Below, piece by piece: positions 21,069 through 33,087 of a stretch of DNA of 64,000 nt. The DNA is from Schistocerca nitens (Eukaryota; Arthropoda; Insecta; Orthoptera; Acrididae). The notes beneath the pieces were generated by a model that ran no database searches, was not told the DNA's origin, and worked only from the letters and a program-made list of their open reading frames with translations. The position numbers and the translations under genes were made by a program. Position 1 is the stretch's first letter. Each line of letters opens with the position of its first letter. The stretch spans positions 14,831,140 through 14,895,139 of the forward strand of contig NC_064623.1 of the NCBI RefSeq assembly GCF_023898315.1, given 5' to 3'.

Positions 21069-21639
21069 TATGTATACGATGAATTTTCAACATTAGTAAG
21101 GTAAATACATTGTTTGTTCTCCATCAAAATCTTTCATTTGCTAACTACGCCTGTCAGTAGTTAGTGCCTTCAGTAGTTAGAATCTTTTATTTAGCTGGCA
21201 GTATTGGTGCACGCTGTATTGCAGCAGTTTGAGTAACGAAGATTTTTGTGAGGTAAGTGATTCATGAAAGGTATAGGTTAGTGTTAGTCAGGGCCATTCT
21301 TTTGTAGGGATTATTGAAAGTCAGTTTGCGTCGCGCTAAAAAATGTTGCGTGTCAGTTTAGTGATGATCAGGAGAAGTAAAGAGGAACTGTCTGAGTGCG
21401 TCCTGTTTTGCTCAGCTGTTCGAAATTCAGATGTAAGAGGTTTACCAGCACAGTCATTCTTAATTTTCCTAAGGGGACGTTGCACCGTTTCAAACTCGCT
21501 CAGTTGGCTGTAGGAAGCACGAGTGCCTGTCTGTGGCGCGATTGCCTGCTTGCTTCACACGTCTGCACCAAGCTGAGCCTTCTGGCTGTGAGAGTTCTCT
21601 AATAAAGAGCAGAATCAGCTCTGGTAGCTCTGCCATAGT

Positions 21640-23625
21640 AGTGATGAAGAGTAGGCTGAAGTTCAAGACATCAGTCAGGAAGAATCAAAACGCAAAGAAG
21701 TGGGATACGGAAGTACTAAGGAATGGCGAGATACGTGTGAAGTTCTCTAACGCTATAGATACAGCAATAAGGAATAGCACAGTAGGCAGTACAGTTGAAG
21801 AGGAATGGACATCTCTAAAAAGGGCCATCACAGAAGTTGGGAAGGAAAACATAGGTACAAAGAAGGTAGCTGCGAAGAAACCATGGGTAACAGAAGAAAT
21901 ACTTCAGTTGATTGATGAAAGGAGGAAGTACAAACATGTTCCGGGAAAATCAGGAATACAGAAATACAAGTCGCTGAGGAATGAAATAAATAGGAAGTGC
22001 AGGGAAGCTAAGACGAACTGGCTGCAGGAAAAATGTGAAGACATCGAAAAAGATATGATTGTCGGAAGGACAGACTCAGCATACAGGAAAGTCAAAACAA
22101 CCTTTGGTGACATTAAAAGCAACGGTGGTAACATTAAGAGTGCAACGGGAATTCCACTGTTAAATGCAGAGGAGAGAGCAGATAGGTGGAAAGAATACAT
22201 TGAAAGCCTCTACGAGGGTGAAGATTTGTCTGATGTGATAGAAGAAGAAACAGGAGTCGATTTAGAAGAGATAGGGGATCCAGTATTAGAATCGGAATCT
22301 AAAAGAGCTTTGGAGGACTTACGGTCAAATAAGGGAGAAGGGATAGATAACATTCCGTCAGAATTTCTAAAATCATTGGGGGAAGTGGCAACAAAACGAC
22401 TATTCACGTTGGTGTGTAGAATATATGAGTCTGGCGACATACCATCTGACTTTCGGAAAAGCATCATCCACACAATTCCGAAGACGGCAAGAGCTGACAA
22501 GTGCGAGAATTATCGCACAATCAGCTTAACAGCTCATGCATCGAAGCTGCTTACAAGAATAATATACAGAAGAATGAAAAAGAAAATTGAGAATGCGCTA
22601 GGTGAAGATCAGTTTGGCTTTAGGAAAAGTAAAGGGACGAGAGAGGCAATTCTGACGTTACGGCTAATAATGAAAGCAAGGCTAAAGAACAATCAAGACA
22701 CCTTCATAGGATTTGTCGACCTGGAAAAAGCGTTCGACAATATAAAATGGTGCAAGCTGTTCGAGATTCTGAAAAAAGTAGGGGTAAGCTATAGGGAGAG
22801 ACGGGTCATATTCATGTACAACAACCAAGAGGGAATAATAAGAGTGGACGATCAAGAACGAAGTGCTCGTATTAAGAAGGGTGTAAGACAAGGCTGTAGC
22901 CTTTCGCCCCTACTCTTCAATCTGTACATCGAGGAAGCAATGATGGAAATAAAAGAAAGGTTCAGGATTGGAATTAAAATACAAGGTGAAAGGATATCAA
23001 TGATACGATTTGCTGATGACATTGCTATCCTGAGTGAAAGTGAAGAAGAATTAAATGATCTGCTGAACGGAATGAACAGTCTAATGAGTACACAGTATGG
23101 TTTGAGAGTAAATCGGAGAAAGACGAAGCTAATGAGAAGTAGTAGAAATGAGAACAGCGAGAAACTGAACATCAGGATTGATGGCCACGAAGTCAATGAA
23201 GTTAAGGAATTCTGCTACCTAGGCAGTAAAATAACCAATGACGGACGGAGCAAGGAGGACATCAAAAGCAGACTCGCTATGGCAAAAAAGGCATTTCTGG
23301 CCTAGAGAAGTCTACTAGTCTCAAATACTGGCCTTAATTTGAGGAATAAATTTGTGAGGATGTACGTCTGGAGTACAGTAGTGAAACATGGACTGTGGGA
23401 AAACCGGGACAGAAGAGAATCGAAGCTTTTGAGATGTGGTGCTATAGACGAATGTTGAAAATTAGGTGGACTGATAAGGTGAGGAATGAGGAGGTTCTAC
23501 GCAGAATCGGAGAGGAAAGGAATATGTGGAAAACACTGATAAGGAGAAGGTTCAGGATGATAGGACATCTGCTAAGACATGAGGGAATGACTTCCATGGT
23601 ACTAGAGGGAGCTGTAGAGGTTGAA
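21640..23625 (+). mobile_element. RTE-clade LINE, 5' and 3' truncated
   Basis: Reverse transcriptase and C-terminal region of an RTE element. The 5' edge lies somewhere between 21490 and 21650 and the endonuclease is missing. The 3' edge breaks off near 23625, inside the C-terminal region, without a tail. Confidence 0.85.
21644..23625 (+). pseudogene. RTE reverse transcriptase, nearly open
   Basis: The open frame to 23305 holds a coiled linker, then LEDLRSNKGEGIDNIPSEFL, ENYRTISLTAHASKLLTRI, EDQFGFRKSKGTREAI, GFVDLEKAFDNIKW (palm A), KKGVRQGCSLSPLLFNLYIE (palm B) and MIRFADDIAILSE (palm C, both Asp intact). After KKAFLA a TAG at 23303-23305 interrupts. The C-terminus continues (QKRIEAFEMWCYRRMLKIRW, EEVLRRIGEERNMWKTLIRR) with one small deletion near 23380. 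It differs from the three RTE copies at 38808, 45171 and 46931, which form a separate subfamily. Confidence 0.88.
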
Positions 23626-24850
23626 CCCACTACCAATAGATGTACTAAACCCCAAGTGCCATACGCCGTCATCGCATCGAAATCGAAATCATCTTACCAG
23701 ATGTACTAATTTTTTTCGGCAGTGTAGAAAATATCTGTTAATACTTAGAAAAGTTGTTTACATGAGTATTATTTAAATTCGGGGTCTAATCATCAAGGAA
23801 TGGCTTCAATCGGATATGACATTCAAGAAGGGACCTCTGGACTCTCTTTTGGGCCGAGTTGAAACCAGCGTCAAAGCTTGAGGCGGCATTGGACGTTCTT
23901 TGTGAGATGTCTCCTGTGGGGCGACCATCGTTCCACCAGTGCGCCTGTGTCGGCTACTTTGAGAACAAATGTGTTGCTGTATACTTTGAAAGCGTCTCGC
24001 GTTGGGAGATATCTCGTCCATTGTATCGGGACATCATTGGGGTGCGATTGTGGAGGAGAGTGCGAGCAATGCGTCGTTGAAAAAGGGAGTGGGCGGCAAA
24101 AGGGCGGTTTGTTGTTTAAAGACACAGAGGAGAGTGCGAAAGTTGATTTTTTTAGTACATATATGTGAACTGTGCAGAGAGACGAATGGAGGAACAGTTA
24201 TCCTAAATCTTAAGTCTTTTCTTTCGTGTATACTTTGTGCTCCAAGTAAATTGCAGAGACAAATCAAGACGAAAATAATTTGTGAGTGACATGGCTGAAA
24301 ACCTACAGGAAAGTGCGTGTGGCCACGAAATATTAACGAATGCAGCCAGTTCTAGTGCAAAGAGTAAACCAAATGGTCGCATGTCTTCCCAGTTGCGCTT
24401 CTTCCTCTTTCCATTTCTCTGTCAATGACATCTCTTTCTTTTCCCCTATCTGCACTGACTGTGTTTCATAATTTCCTCTCCCAGCCAGGGACCAGATTTT
24501 AATTCTGCCTACCTGTAGTTTGTGTGTACTGTCGTGCTTTACACGCCTAATTTCTTGATGCTATATTCTGTATCATATGTAACTAACAATGTGCTTACCG
24601 TAACATGCAGGCTCTTTTAGGTAGTCAGAGACGTTTTTCTCTGTAACTTACAAAATAATAAGTTAAAGGCATATTTTTGTAGACAGGTAAAGGTAAGGAA
24701 CGTTATTACAGAATATAAACATAGTTTATTTAGTTATTTGTGAGAGTACAGCAACGAGCTACAATTTTTTTAACACAACATTATTTTTTCTCTGCCAGGC
24801 ACTTTATGTATTTAAACCAAATGTGTACAAATGAGCTTACATCAAAGCTT
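23626..24850. other. 3' flank of the ankyrin gene, no gene recognised
   Basis: Mixed sequence with short frames only. A plus-strand ATG at 24292 opens about 45 codons (MAENLQESACGHE...) without recognisable homology. A pyrimidine-rich tract lies at 24390-24480. Confidence 0.3.
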
Positions 24851-24856
24851 TAAAAA

Positions 24857-24862
24857 TTTTAT
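24857..24862 (-). terminator. Candidate polyadenylation signal of the NACHT-ankyrin gene
   Basis: AATAAA on the minus strand (forward TTTATT), about 275 bp beyond the putative stop at 25135. Another AATAAA (minus strand, near 25132-25139) overlaps that stop. Which is used cannot be told from sequence. Confidence 0.35.
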
Positions 24863-25134
24863 TTACTGAATTTGAAACGTTCAGAGTTTTCGGTTGGACT
24901 GTACAAGCTTACCATAAGCTGCGTTGAGGTTGATGTTCTGGTAGGAGAAGGGTCTTTTTAAGTGGGTGTTCAAACGAGTGCTGATTTCCGTGAATGAACA
25001 GCTTAGTGCGTCTTTTAAACGACCTGTAGACGAGAAGTAAATTTTGAACACCTCACTCACATGAACATTGCGCCGCCGGAACATTGACCTCAACAGCAGA
25101 CGTAGCTGGACAGTAGAGTGGTCTATGGCCAGCT

Positions 25135-28100
25135 TTATTTGCTTGCTCTGTGTCTGACCCAGGCTGCATACAGTAACATTATGACACACACTTTATTCCT
25201 CCTCAAGGCTGCGTAGTACAGTGGTGTGCACCTATGTGAGTCCCCCGCAAGCGGGTCTGCACCAGCGTCCAGCAGTAGCTTCACAATCTCAGTCTTGCCA
25301 CTGGATGCAGCACGGTGTAGTGGTGTTGCACCGTTGCTGTCCCTCTTGTCCACATCATATCCTTTCTCCACCAGTAGCCTGACACATTCTGCATTCCCCT
25401 CGCCTGATGCTACATGCAGTGGTGTCCTACTTAGCGAGTCCTGGGCAAGTGCATCTGCACCAGCGTCAAGCAGTACCTTCACAATGTCAGTCTTGCCACT
25501 GGATGCTGCACGGTGTAGTGGTGTTGCACCGTTACTGTCCCTCTTGTCGACATCAGCTCCTTTCTCCACCAGTAGCCTGACACATTCTGCATTCCCCTCG
25601 CCTGATGCTACATGCAGTGGCGTCCTACTTAGAGTCCTGAGCAAGTGCATCTGCACCAGCGTCCAGCAGTAGCTTCACAATCTCAGTCTTGCCACTGGAT
25701 GCTGCACGGTGTAGTGGTGTTGCACCGTTGCTGTCCCTCTTGTCCACATCATCTCCTTCCTTCACCAGTAGCCTGACACATTCTGCATTCCCCTCGCCTG
25801 ATGCTGCATGCAGTGGTGTCCTACTTAGCGAGTCCTGGGCAAGTGCATCTGCACCAGCGTCCAGCAGTAGCTTCACAATCTCAGTCTTGCCACTGGATGC
25901 TGCACGGTGTAGTGGTGTTGCACCGCTGCTGTCCCTCTTGTCCACATCATCTCCTTTCTCCACCAGTAGCCTGACACATTCTGCATTCCCCTCGCCTGAT
26001 GCTGCATGCAGTGGTGTCCTACTTAGCGAGTCCTGGGCAAGTGCATCTGCACCAGCGTCCAGCAGTAGCTTCACAATCTCAGTCTTGCCACTGGATGCTG
26101 CACGGTGTAGTGGTGTTGCACCGTTGCTGTCCCTCTTGTCCACATCATCTCCTTTCTCCACCAGTAGCCTGACACATTCTGCATTCCCCTCGCCTGATGC
26201 TGCATGCAGTGGTGTCCTACTTAGCGAGTCCTGGGCAAGTGCATCTGCACCAGCGTCCAGCAGTAGCTTCACAATCTCAGTCTTGCCACTGGATGCTGCA
26301 CGGTGTAGTGGTGTTGCACCGTTGCTGTCCCTCTTGTCCACATCATCTCCTTCCTTCACCAGTAGCCTGACACATTCTGCATTCCCCTCGCCTGATGCTG
26401 CATGCAGTGGTGTCCTACTTAGCGAGTCCTGGGCAAGTGCATCTGCACCAGCGTCCAGCAGTAGCTTCACAATCTCAGTCTTGCCACTGGATGCTGCACG
26501 GTGTAGTGGTGTTGCACCGCTGCTGTCCCTCTTGTCCACATCATCTCCTTTCTCCACCAGTAGCCTGACACATTCTGCATTCCCCTCGCCTGATGCTGCA
26601 TGCAGTGGTGTCCTACTTAGCGAGTCCTGGGCAAGTGCATCTGCACCAGCGTCCAGCAGTAGCTTCACAATCTCAGTCTTGCCACTGGATGCTGCACGGT
26701 GTAGTGGTGTTGCACCGTTGCTGTCCCTCTTGTCCACATCATCTCCTTTCTCCACCAGTAGCCTGACACATTCTGCATTCCCCTCGCCTGATGCTGCATG
26801 CAGTGGTGTCCTACTTAGCGAGTCCTGGGCAAGTGCATCTGCACCAGCGTCCAGCAGTAGCTTCACAATGTCAGTCTTGCCACTGGATGCTGCACGGTGT
26901 AGTGGTGTTGCACCGTTGCTGTCCCTCTTGTCCACATCATCTCCTTTCTCCACCAGTAGCCTGACACATTCTGCATTCCCCTCGCCTGATGCTGCATGCA
27001 GTGGTGTCCTACTTAGCGAGTCCTGGGCAAGTGCATCTGCACCAGCGTCCAGCAGTAGCTTCACAATCTCAGTCTTGCCACTGGATGCTGCACGGTGTAG
27101 TGGTGTTGCACCGTTGCTGTCCCTCTTGTCCACATCATCTCCTTTCTCCACCAGTAGCCTGACACATTCTGCATTCCCCTCGCCTGATGCTGCATGCAGT
27201 GGTGTCCTACTTAGCGAGTCCTGGGCAAGTGCATCTGCACCAGCGTCCAGCAGTAGCTTCACAATCTCAGTCTTGCCACTGGATGCTGCACGGTGTAGTG
27301 GTGTTGCACCGTTGCTGTCCCTCTTGTCCACATCATCTCCTTTCTCCACCAGTAGCCTGACACATTCTGCATTCCCCTCGCCTGATGCTGCATGCAGTGG
27401 TGTCCTACTTAGCGAGTCCTGGGCAAGTGCATCTGCACCAGCGTCCAGCAGCAGCTTCACAATGTCAGTCTTGCCACTGGATGCTGCACGGTGTAGTGGT
27501 GTTGCACCGTTGCTGTCCCTCTTGTCCACATCATCTCCTTTCTCCACCAGTAGCCTGACACATTCTGCATTCCCCTCGTCTGATGCTACATGCAGTGGTG
27601 CCCTACTTAGCGAGTCCTGAGCAAGTGCATCTGCACCAGCGTCAAGCAGTAGCTTCACAATCTCAGTCTTGCCACTGGATGCTGCACGGTGTAGTGGTGT
27701 TGCACCGTCGTTGTCCCTCTTGTCGACATCATCTCCTTTCTTCACCAGTAGCCTGACACATTCTGCATTCCCCTCGCCTGATGCTACATGCAGTGGTGTC
27801 CTAGTTAGCGAGTCCTGAGCAAGTGCATCTGCACCAGCGTCCAGCAGTAGCTTCACAATCTCAGTCTTGCCACTGGATGCTGCACGGTGTAGTGGTGTTG
27901 CACCGTTGCTGTCCCTCTTGTCCACATCATCTCCTTCCTTCACCAGTAGCCTGACACATTCTGCATTCCCCTTGCCTGATGCTGCATGCAGTGGTGTCCT
28001 ACTTAGCGAGTCCTGGGCAAGTGCATCTGCACCAGCGTCCAGCAGTAGCTTCACAATCTCAGTCTTGCCACTGGATGCTGCATAGTGTAGTGGTGTTAGG

Positions 28101-30658
28101 CCGTTGCTGTCCCTCTTGTCGACATCATCTCCTTCCTTCACCAGTAGCCTGACACATTCTACATTCCCCATGCCTGATGCTACATGCAGTGGTGTCCTAC
28201 TTAGCGAGTCCTGAGCAAGTGCATCTGCACCAGCGTCCAGCAGTAGCTTCACAATCTCAGTCTTGCCACTGGATGCTGCATAGTGTAGTGGTGTTAGGCC
28301 GTTGCTGTCCCTCTTGTCGACATCATCTCCTTCCTTCACCAGTAGCCTGACACATTCTGCATTCCCCTCGTCTGATGCTACATGCAGTGGTGTGCAACTT
28401 AGCGAGCTCTGGGCAAGTGCATCTGCACCAGCGTCCAGCAGTAGCTTCACAATCTCAGTCTTGCCACTGGATGCTGCATAGTGTAGTGGTGTTAGGCCGT
28501 TGCTGTCGCTCTTGTCCACATCAGCTCCTTTCTTCACCAGTAGTCTGACACATTCTGCATTCCCCTTGACTGATGCTACATGCAGTGGTGTCGTACTTAG
28601 CGAGTCCTGAGCAAGTGCATCTGCACCAGCGTCCAGCAGTAGCTTCACAATCTCAGTCTTGCCACTGGATGCTGCACGGTGTAGTGGTGTTGCACCGTTG
28701 CTGTCCCTCTTGTCCACATCATCTCCTTTCTCCACCAGTAGCCTGACACATTCTGCATTCCCCTCGCCTGATGCTGCATGCAGTGGTGTCCAACTTAGCG
28801 AGTTCTGGGCAAGTGCATCTGCACCAGCGTCCAGCAGTAGCTTCACAATCTCAGTCTTGCCATTGGATGCTGCATAGTGTAGTGGTGTTAGGCCGTTGCT
28901 GTCCCTCTTGTCCACATCAGCTCCTTTCTTCACCAGTAGTCTGACACATTCTGCATTCCCCTCGCCTGATGCTGCATGCAGTGGTGTCCTACTTAGCGAG
29001 TCCTGGGCAAGTGCATCTGCACCAGCGTCCAGCAGTAGCTTCACAATCTCAGTCTTGCCACTGGATGCTGCATGGTGTAGTGGTGTTAGGCCGTTGCTGT
29101 CCCTCTTGTCGACATCAGCTCCTTTCTTCACCAGTAGTCTGAAACATTCTGCATTCCCCTTGCCTGATGCTACATGCAGTGGTGTCCAACTTAGCGAGCT
29201 CTGGGCAAGTGCATCTGCACCAGCGTCCAGCAGTAGCTTCACAATCTCAGTCTTGCCACTGGCTGCTGCATAGTGTAGTGGTGTTAGGCCGTTGCTGTCC
29301 CTCTTGTCCACATCATCTCCTTTCTTCACCAGTAGTCTGACACATTCTGCATTCCCCCCAACTGATGCAACGTGCAGTGGTGTCCTACTTTGGAAGTCCC
29401 CCGCAAGCCGGTCTGAACCAGCGTCCAGCAGTAGCTTCACAATCTCAGTCTTGCCATAGCATGCTGCATAGTGTAGTGGTACTCTACCAATGCTGTCCCT
29501 CTTGTCGACATCAGCTCCTTTCTTCACCAGTAGCCTGACACATTCTGCATTCCCCTGGCCTGATGCTGCATGCAGTGGTGTCCTACTTAGCGAGTCCTGG
29601 GCAAGTGCATCTGCACCAGCGTCCAGTAGTAGCTTCACACTCTCAGCGTTGCCCGTCCCTGCTGCGTGGTGCAGTGGTGTGTGACCCTCACAGTCCCTCT
29701 GGTCCACGTCAGCTCCTCCTTCCACCGGTACCCTCCTGCAGGTTGGTCTGTGGGATGCTGCTGCAATGGCAAGCGGAGTCAAACCGATATCATCCTTCTC
29801 TTGGATACTCGCACCAGCTTTCAGGATGTGCCTCACACTATCTGGGTTGCCTCTCCGCGCGGCCAAGGGCATCGCAGTTGAACCACCAGCAGTTCCCGCC
29901 GTCGGATTGGCCCCTGCCTGCAGCAGCAGCCTCACGCAGTCGACGTTGCCTCTCGATACTGCCACGTGCAGAGGTGTGCCCACGGTGTCACTCAATGGGC
30001 TGCTGTGAGCCCCTGCACGTAACAGGTGCTCCACACTTTTAACGTCGCCATTCCTTGCAGCGCAGTGCAGTGGTGTGTCGCCTTCAAGGTCTCTAACCTC
30101 CAGGTTTTTGGCTGAATTGGCCAGTAGCCTGACGCATTCCGCAGCCCTTGCATATGCTGCATAATGCAGCGGACTTCGCCGTTCCGAGTCCTGCGCAAGC
30201 GCGTCTGCGCCGGCCCGCAGCAGTAGCTTCACACACTGCGCCCTGCCCGTCACTGCTGCGCAGTGCAGTGGAGTGAGACCTGACTTGTCTTTCACATTGA
30301 CGTCAGCACCAGCAGAGAGTAGCGACTCTAAGCAGTCGACATTCCCAGCAACTGCTGCCTCATGTGTAGCTGTCACACCCCTACTGAACTGTACATTGAG
30401 GTCAACCCCAGCCTGGATCAGCAGTCGTACCCATTCTGCATTACCTGTTACTACTGCGTCGTACAACATCGTCGCACCAAGTGCACCGCGCAGCGTGGTA
30501 CTGTCACTGGCTGTTGTCAGCTGCTGCACTATACTGTCATTCACAAATTCAGAAAGTGTCTCTCTCCACTGGTCTAGCTCAACCTCCTGTGCTGTAGATC
30601 CATCACTTAGTCTCTTTTTGAGTATGTCTAGTGCCTTAGACACAGAGAGCTTCAGCAC
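25135..30658 (-). CDS. NACHT-ankyrin gene, large ankyrin exon (exon n+2)
   Basis: The exon starts after a TTTACAG acceptor at 30660-30659 in phase 0. A helical lead of about 53 residues (LSVSKALDILKKRLSDG) precedes ankyrin repeats of 33 residues. About 49 are in the main frame down to 25625 and five more lie in a second frame to a stop at 25135-25137. Repeats 1-8 are diverse (for example SGLTPLHCAAVTGRAQCVK, GDTPLHCAARNGDVKSVEH). From repeat 9 on, two types alternate: NGATPLHRAASSGKTEIVKL and SRTPLHAASGEGNAECVRL. Ankyrin solenoids bind protein or other ligands, so here they would be the sensor arm of the NACHT ATPase. A 2-bp deletion at 25632-25633 (CTTAGAGTCC versus CTTAGCGAGTCC in sister units) shifts the frame, after which the main frame stops two codons later. 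Real truncation or assembly error are both possible. Confidence 0.85.
25226..29707 (-). repeat. 198-bp higher-order tandem repeat coding ankyrin pairs
   Basis: The period is exactly 198 bp (for example CTACTTAGCG begins at 25821 and 26019), about 22 units, each coding two 33-residue ankyrin repeats. Units between about 25690 and 27600 are almost identical, differing at a few sites (CTC/GTC, CTCC/TTCC, GCTGCT/GTTGCT). Units toward 29700 are more divergent. This gradient suggests recent unequal exchange or conversion centred on the 3' side. Confidence 0.93.
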
Positions 30659-30869
30659 CTGTAAATTGTATTGAGCTCTTAGACTGAATACAATGACATC
30701 AACGATTAATTTAGATACATTTTATCACCTTATCACCAAAGAATGTCGACTGCTTCTCTAACAGATACATAATTGTTCTTACTTGTGTAAACTGCAGGGC
30801 GTTTCACAATGAACATACCAGTTTTAAGGCGTTGTAGCATTTCTTAAGTTCAACTTACAATTGTAAATA

Positions 30870-32244
30870 CACTACTGCCCATTAAAACTGCTACACCACG
30901 AAGATGACGTGCTACAGACGCGAAATGTAACAGACAGGAAGAAGATGCTGTGATATGCAAATGATTAGCTTTCCAGAGCATTCGCACAAGGTTGGCGCCG
31001 GTGGCGACACCTACAAAGTGCTGACATGAGGAAAGTTTCCATCCGATTCCTCATACACAAACAGCAGTTGACCGGTGTTGCCTGGTGAAACGTTGTTATG
31101 GTGCCTCGTGTAAGGAGGAGAAATGCGTACCATCACGTTTCCGACTTTGATAAAGGTCGGATTGCGGTTTATCGTATCGCGACATTGCTGCTCGCGTTGG
31201 TCGAGATCCAATGACGGTTAGCAGAATATGGAATCGCTGGGTTCAGGAGGGTAATACGGAACGCCGTGCTGGATCGTAACGGCCTCGTATCACTAGCAGT
31301 CGAGATGACAGGCATCTTATCCGCATGGCTGTAGCGATCCTGCAGCCACATTTCAATCCCTGAGTCAACACTTGGGGACGTTTGCAAGACAACAACAATC
31401 CGCACGAACAGTTCGACGACGTTTGCAGCAGCATGGACTATCAGCTTGAAGACCACAGCTTGCGGTTCCCCTTGATGCTGCATCGCAGACAGGAGCGCCT
31501 GCGATGGTGTACTCAACGACGAACCTGGGTGCACAAATGGTAAAACGTCATTTTTTCGGATGAATTCAGGTTCTGTTTACAGCATCATGATGGTCGCATC
31601 CGTGTTTGGCGACATCACGATGAACGCACATTGGAAGCGTGTATTGGTCATCGCCATACTGGGGTATCACCCGGCGTGATGGTATGGGGTGCCATTGGTT
31701 ACACGTCTCGGTCACCTCTTGTTCGCATTGACGGCACTTTGTTCAGTGTGTTACGGCCCGCAGCTCTACCCTTCATTCGATCCCTGCAAAACCCTACATT
31801 TCAGCAGGATAATGCACGACGGCATGTTGCAGGTCCTGTACGGGCCTTTCTGGATACTGAAAATGTTCGACTGCTGCCCTGGCCAGCACATCCTCCAGAT
31901 CTCTCACCAATTGAAAACCAATTGAAATTGAAAATTGGTCATTGGTGGCCGAGCAACTGGCCCGTCACAATAAGCCAGTCACTACTCTTGATGAACTGTG
32001 GTATCGTGTTGAAGCTGTACCTGTACACGCCATCCAAGCTCTGTTTGACTCAATGCCCAGGCGTATCAAGGCCGTTATTACGGCCAGAGGTGGTTGTTCT
32101 GGGTACTGATTTCTCAGGATCTACGCACCTAAATTACGTGAAAATGTAATGAAATGTCAGTTCTAGTATAATATATTTGTCCAATGAATACCTGTTTATC
32201 ATCTGAATTTCTTCTTGGTGCAGCAATTTTAATGGCCAGTAGTG
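30870..32244 (+). mobile_element. Tc1-like transposon, full length, decayed
   Basis: Terminal inverted repeats CACTACTGCCCATTAAAACT (left) and CACTACTGGCCATTAAAATT (right, reverse complement) extend about 35 bp with mismatches and are flanked by TA at 30868-30869 and 32245-32246. Length 1375 bp. Note a different TIR from the intact Tc1 at 17102. Confidence 0.9.
31010..32110 (+). pseudogene. Tc1-like transposase, frameshifted
   Basis: The C-terminal part is readable from 31631: GVSPGVMVWGAIGYTSRSPL, PTFQQDNARRHVAGPVR (second Asp), LPWPAHPPDLSPIENQ (the Glu of DD34E present), then a frame break. The first catalytic region and helix-turn-helix lie upstream in other frames (for example ADIAARVGRDPMTV-like reading near 31180). 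Multiple shifts make it non-functional. Confidence 0.8.
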
Positions 32245-32593
32245 TAATACACAAATTGAAAGAGCAACTGAAACAGTTTTGTTTGTATACCGGTGCACAA
32301 TGGGAAGAGTATGGAATGACAAAATAGTGACTGAAAAACATGTTGAACGAGTGCGAGTCTTTCACACTTAGCCCTTGGGGGCTGAATGTTAAAGGGGCTA
32401 TCTTTTTCGGTGATTAAACTGTAACTGATGTTTCTTATCTTGATGTCCTACAGCTGTGGAAGAAGTTCATCAACACATCTTCATTTGGGAGCAAGATGGT
32501 GCGCTGCCTTGTAAGGTGTCAGGCAAATCCAACACCTTCCATGAAAACCCTGACATGATAGCAAATCCGGCAATATGACACATAGCTCCGAAT

Positions 32594-33069
32594 TGTGGTG
32601 TCACAGCCAGACACCACACTTGCTAGGTGGTAGATTAAATCGGCCGCGGTCCTGTAGTACATGTCGGACCATCGTGTCGCCACTGTGTGATCGCAGACCG
32701 AGCGCCACCAAATGGCAGGTCACAAGACACGGACTAGACCTCGTCCCAGTTGTACGGACGACATTGCTAGCGACCAGACGTACGAAGCCTTCCTCTCATT
32801 TGCCGAGAGACAGATAGAATAGCCTTCAGCTTAGTCCATAGCTACGACCTAGCAAGGCGCAGTTAATCCATATTTGGAGAGAGATTCACTTGTATTACCA
32901 AGAGATGTACCACACCAGATAATAAAGATAAGTATTATTCCAGCTACGTTCTTTTCTTCATAGCATTAATTACGTATCCTGTTCCAGTACTTCACGCCCG
33001 TCTGCGTTAGTCTAGCGTGCATTAAGCCACCTCGATCTACAAGGTGTTGGCCCAGCTGCCGACACATCA
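32594..33069 (+). repeat. 5' LTR
   Basis: Begins TGTGGTGTCACAG and ends CCGACACATCA (TG...CA). AATAAAG occurs near 32921, a likely polyadenylation signal. Confidence 0.93.
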
Positions 33070-33071
33070 CA

Positions 33072-33087
33072 TGGCGACGAGGATGGG
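33072..33087 (+). promoter_or_regulatory. Probable primer-binding site
   Basis: TGGCGACGAGGATGGG starts three bases after the LTR, where a tRNA 3' end would anneal. The tRNA was not identified. The sequence fuses directly to the RNase H coding region. Confidence 0.55.

Larger units (their letters stand above)
19234..21490 (+). repeat. Unclassified interspersed repeat split by a DD41D transposon
   Basis: The left part (19234-19489, beginning GTTGTAAGTAGGCTGTATGA) and right part (21069-about 21490, ending TTCCTAAGGGGACGTT) appear to be one repeat divided at a TA within GATATATATA. It is non-coding, GC-rich on the left and AT-rich on the right. I recognise the order of blocks from locust repeats but cannot name the class, so continuity of the two halves is inference. 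Confidence 0.45.

Noticed and set aside
24292-24430. Small plus-strand ORF starting MAENLQESACGHE
   Set aside because: Short, no homology recognised, and ends in a pyrimidine-rich tract. Not enough for a gene call.
24881-25195. C-terminal tail of the ankyrin protein in the original frame
   Set aside because: It is in the same frame as the main exon, but a TAA at 25195-25193 precedes it and no plausible intron would connect it. More likely 3' UTR.
25689-27620. A 643-codon open frame antisense to the ankyrin array, with Ser/Ala-rich repeats
   Set aside because: It is the mirror of a 198-bp coding repeat (period divisible by three), has no recognisable domain, and similar shorter frames recur wherever the array does.
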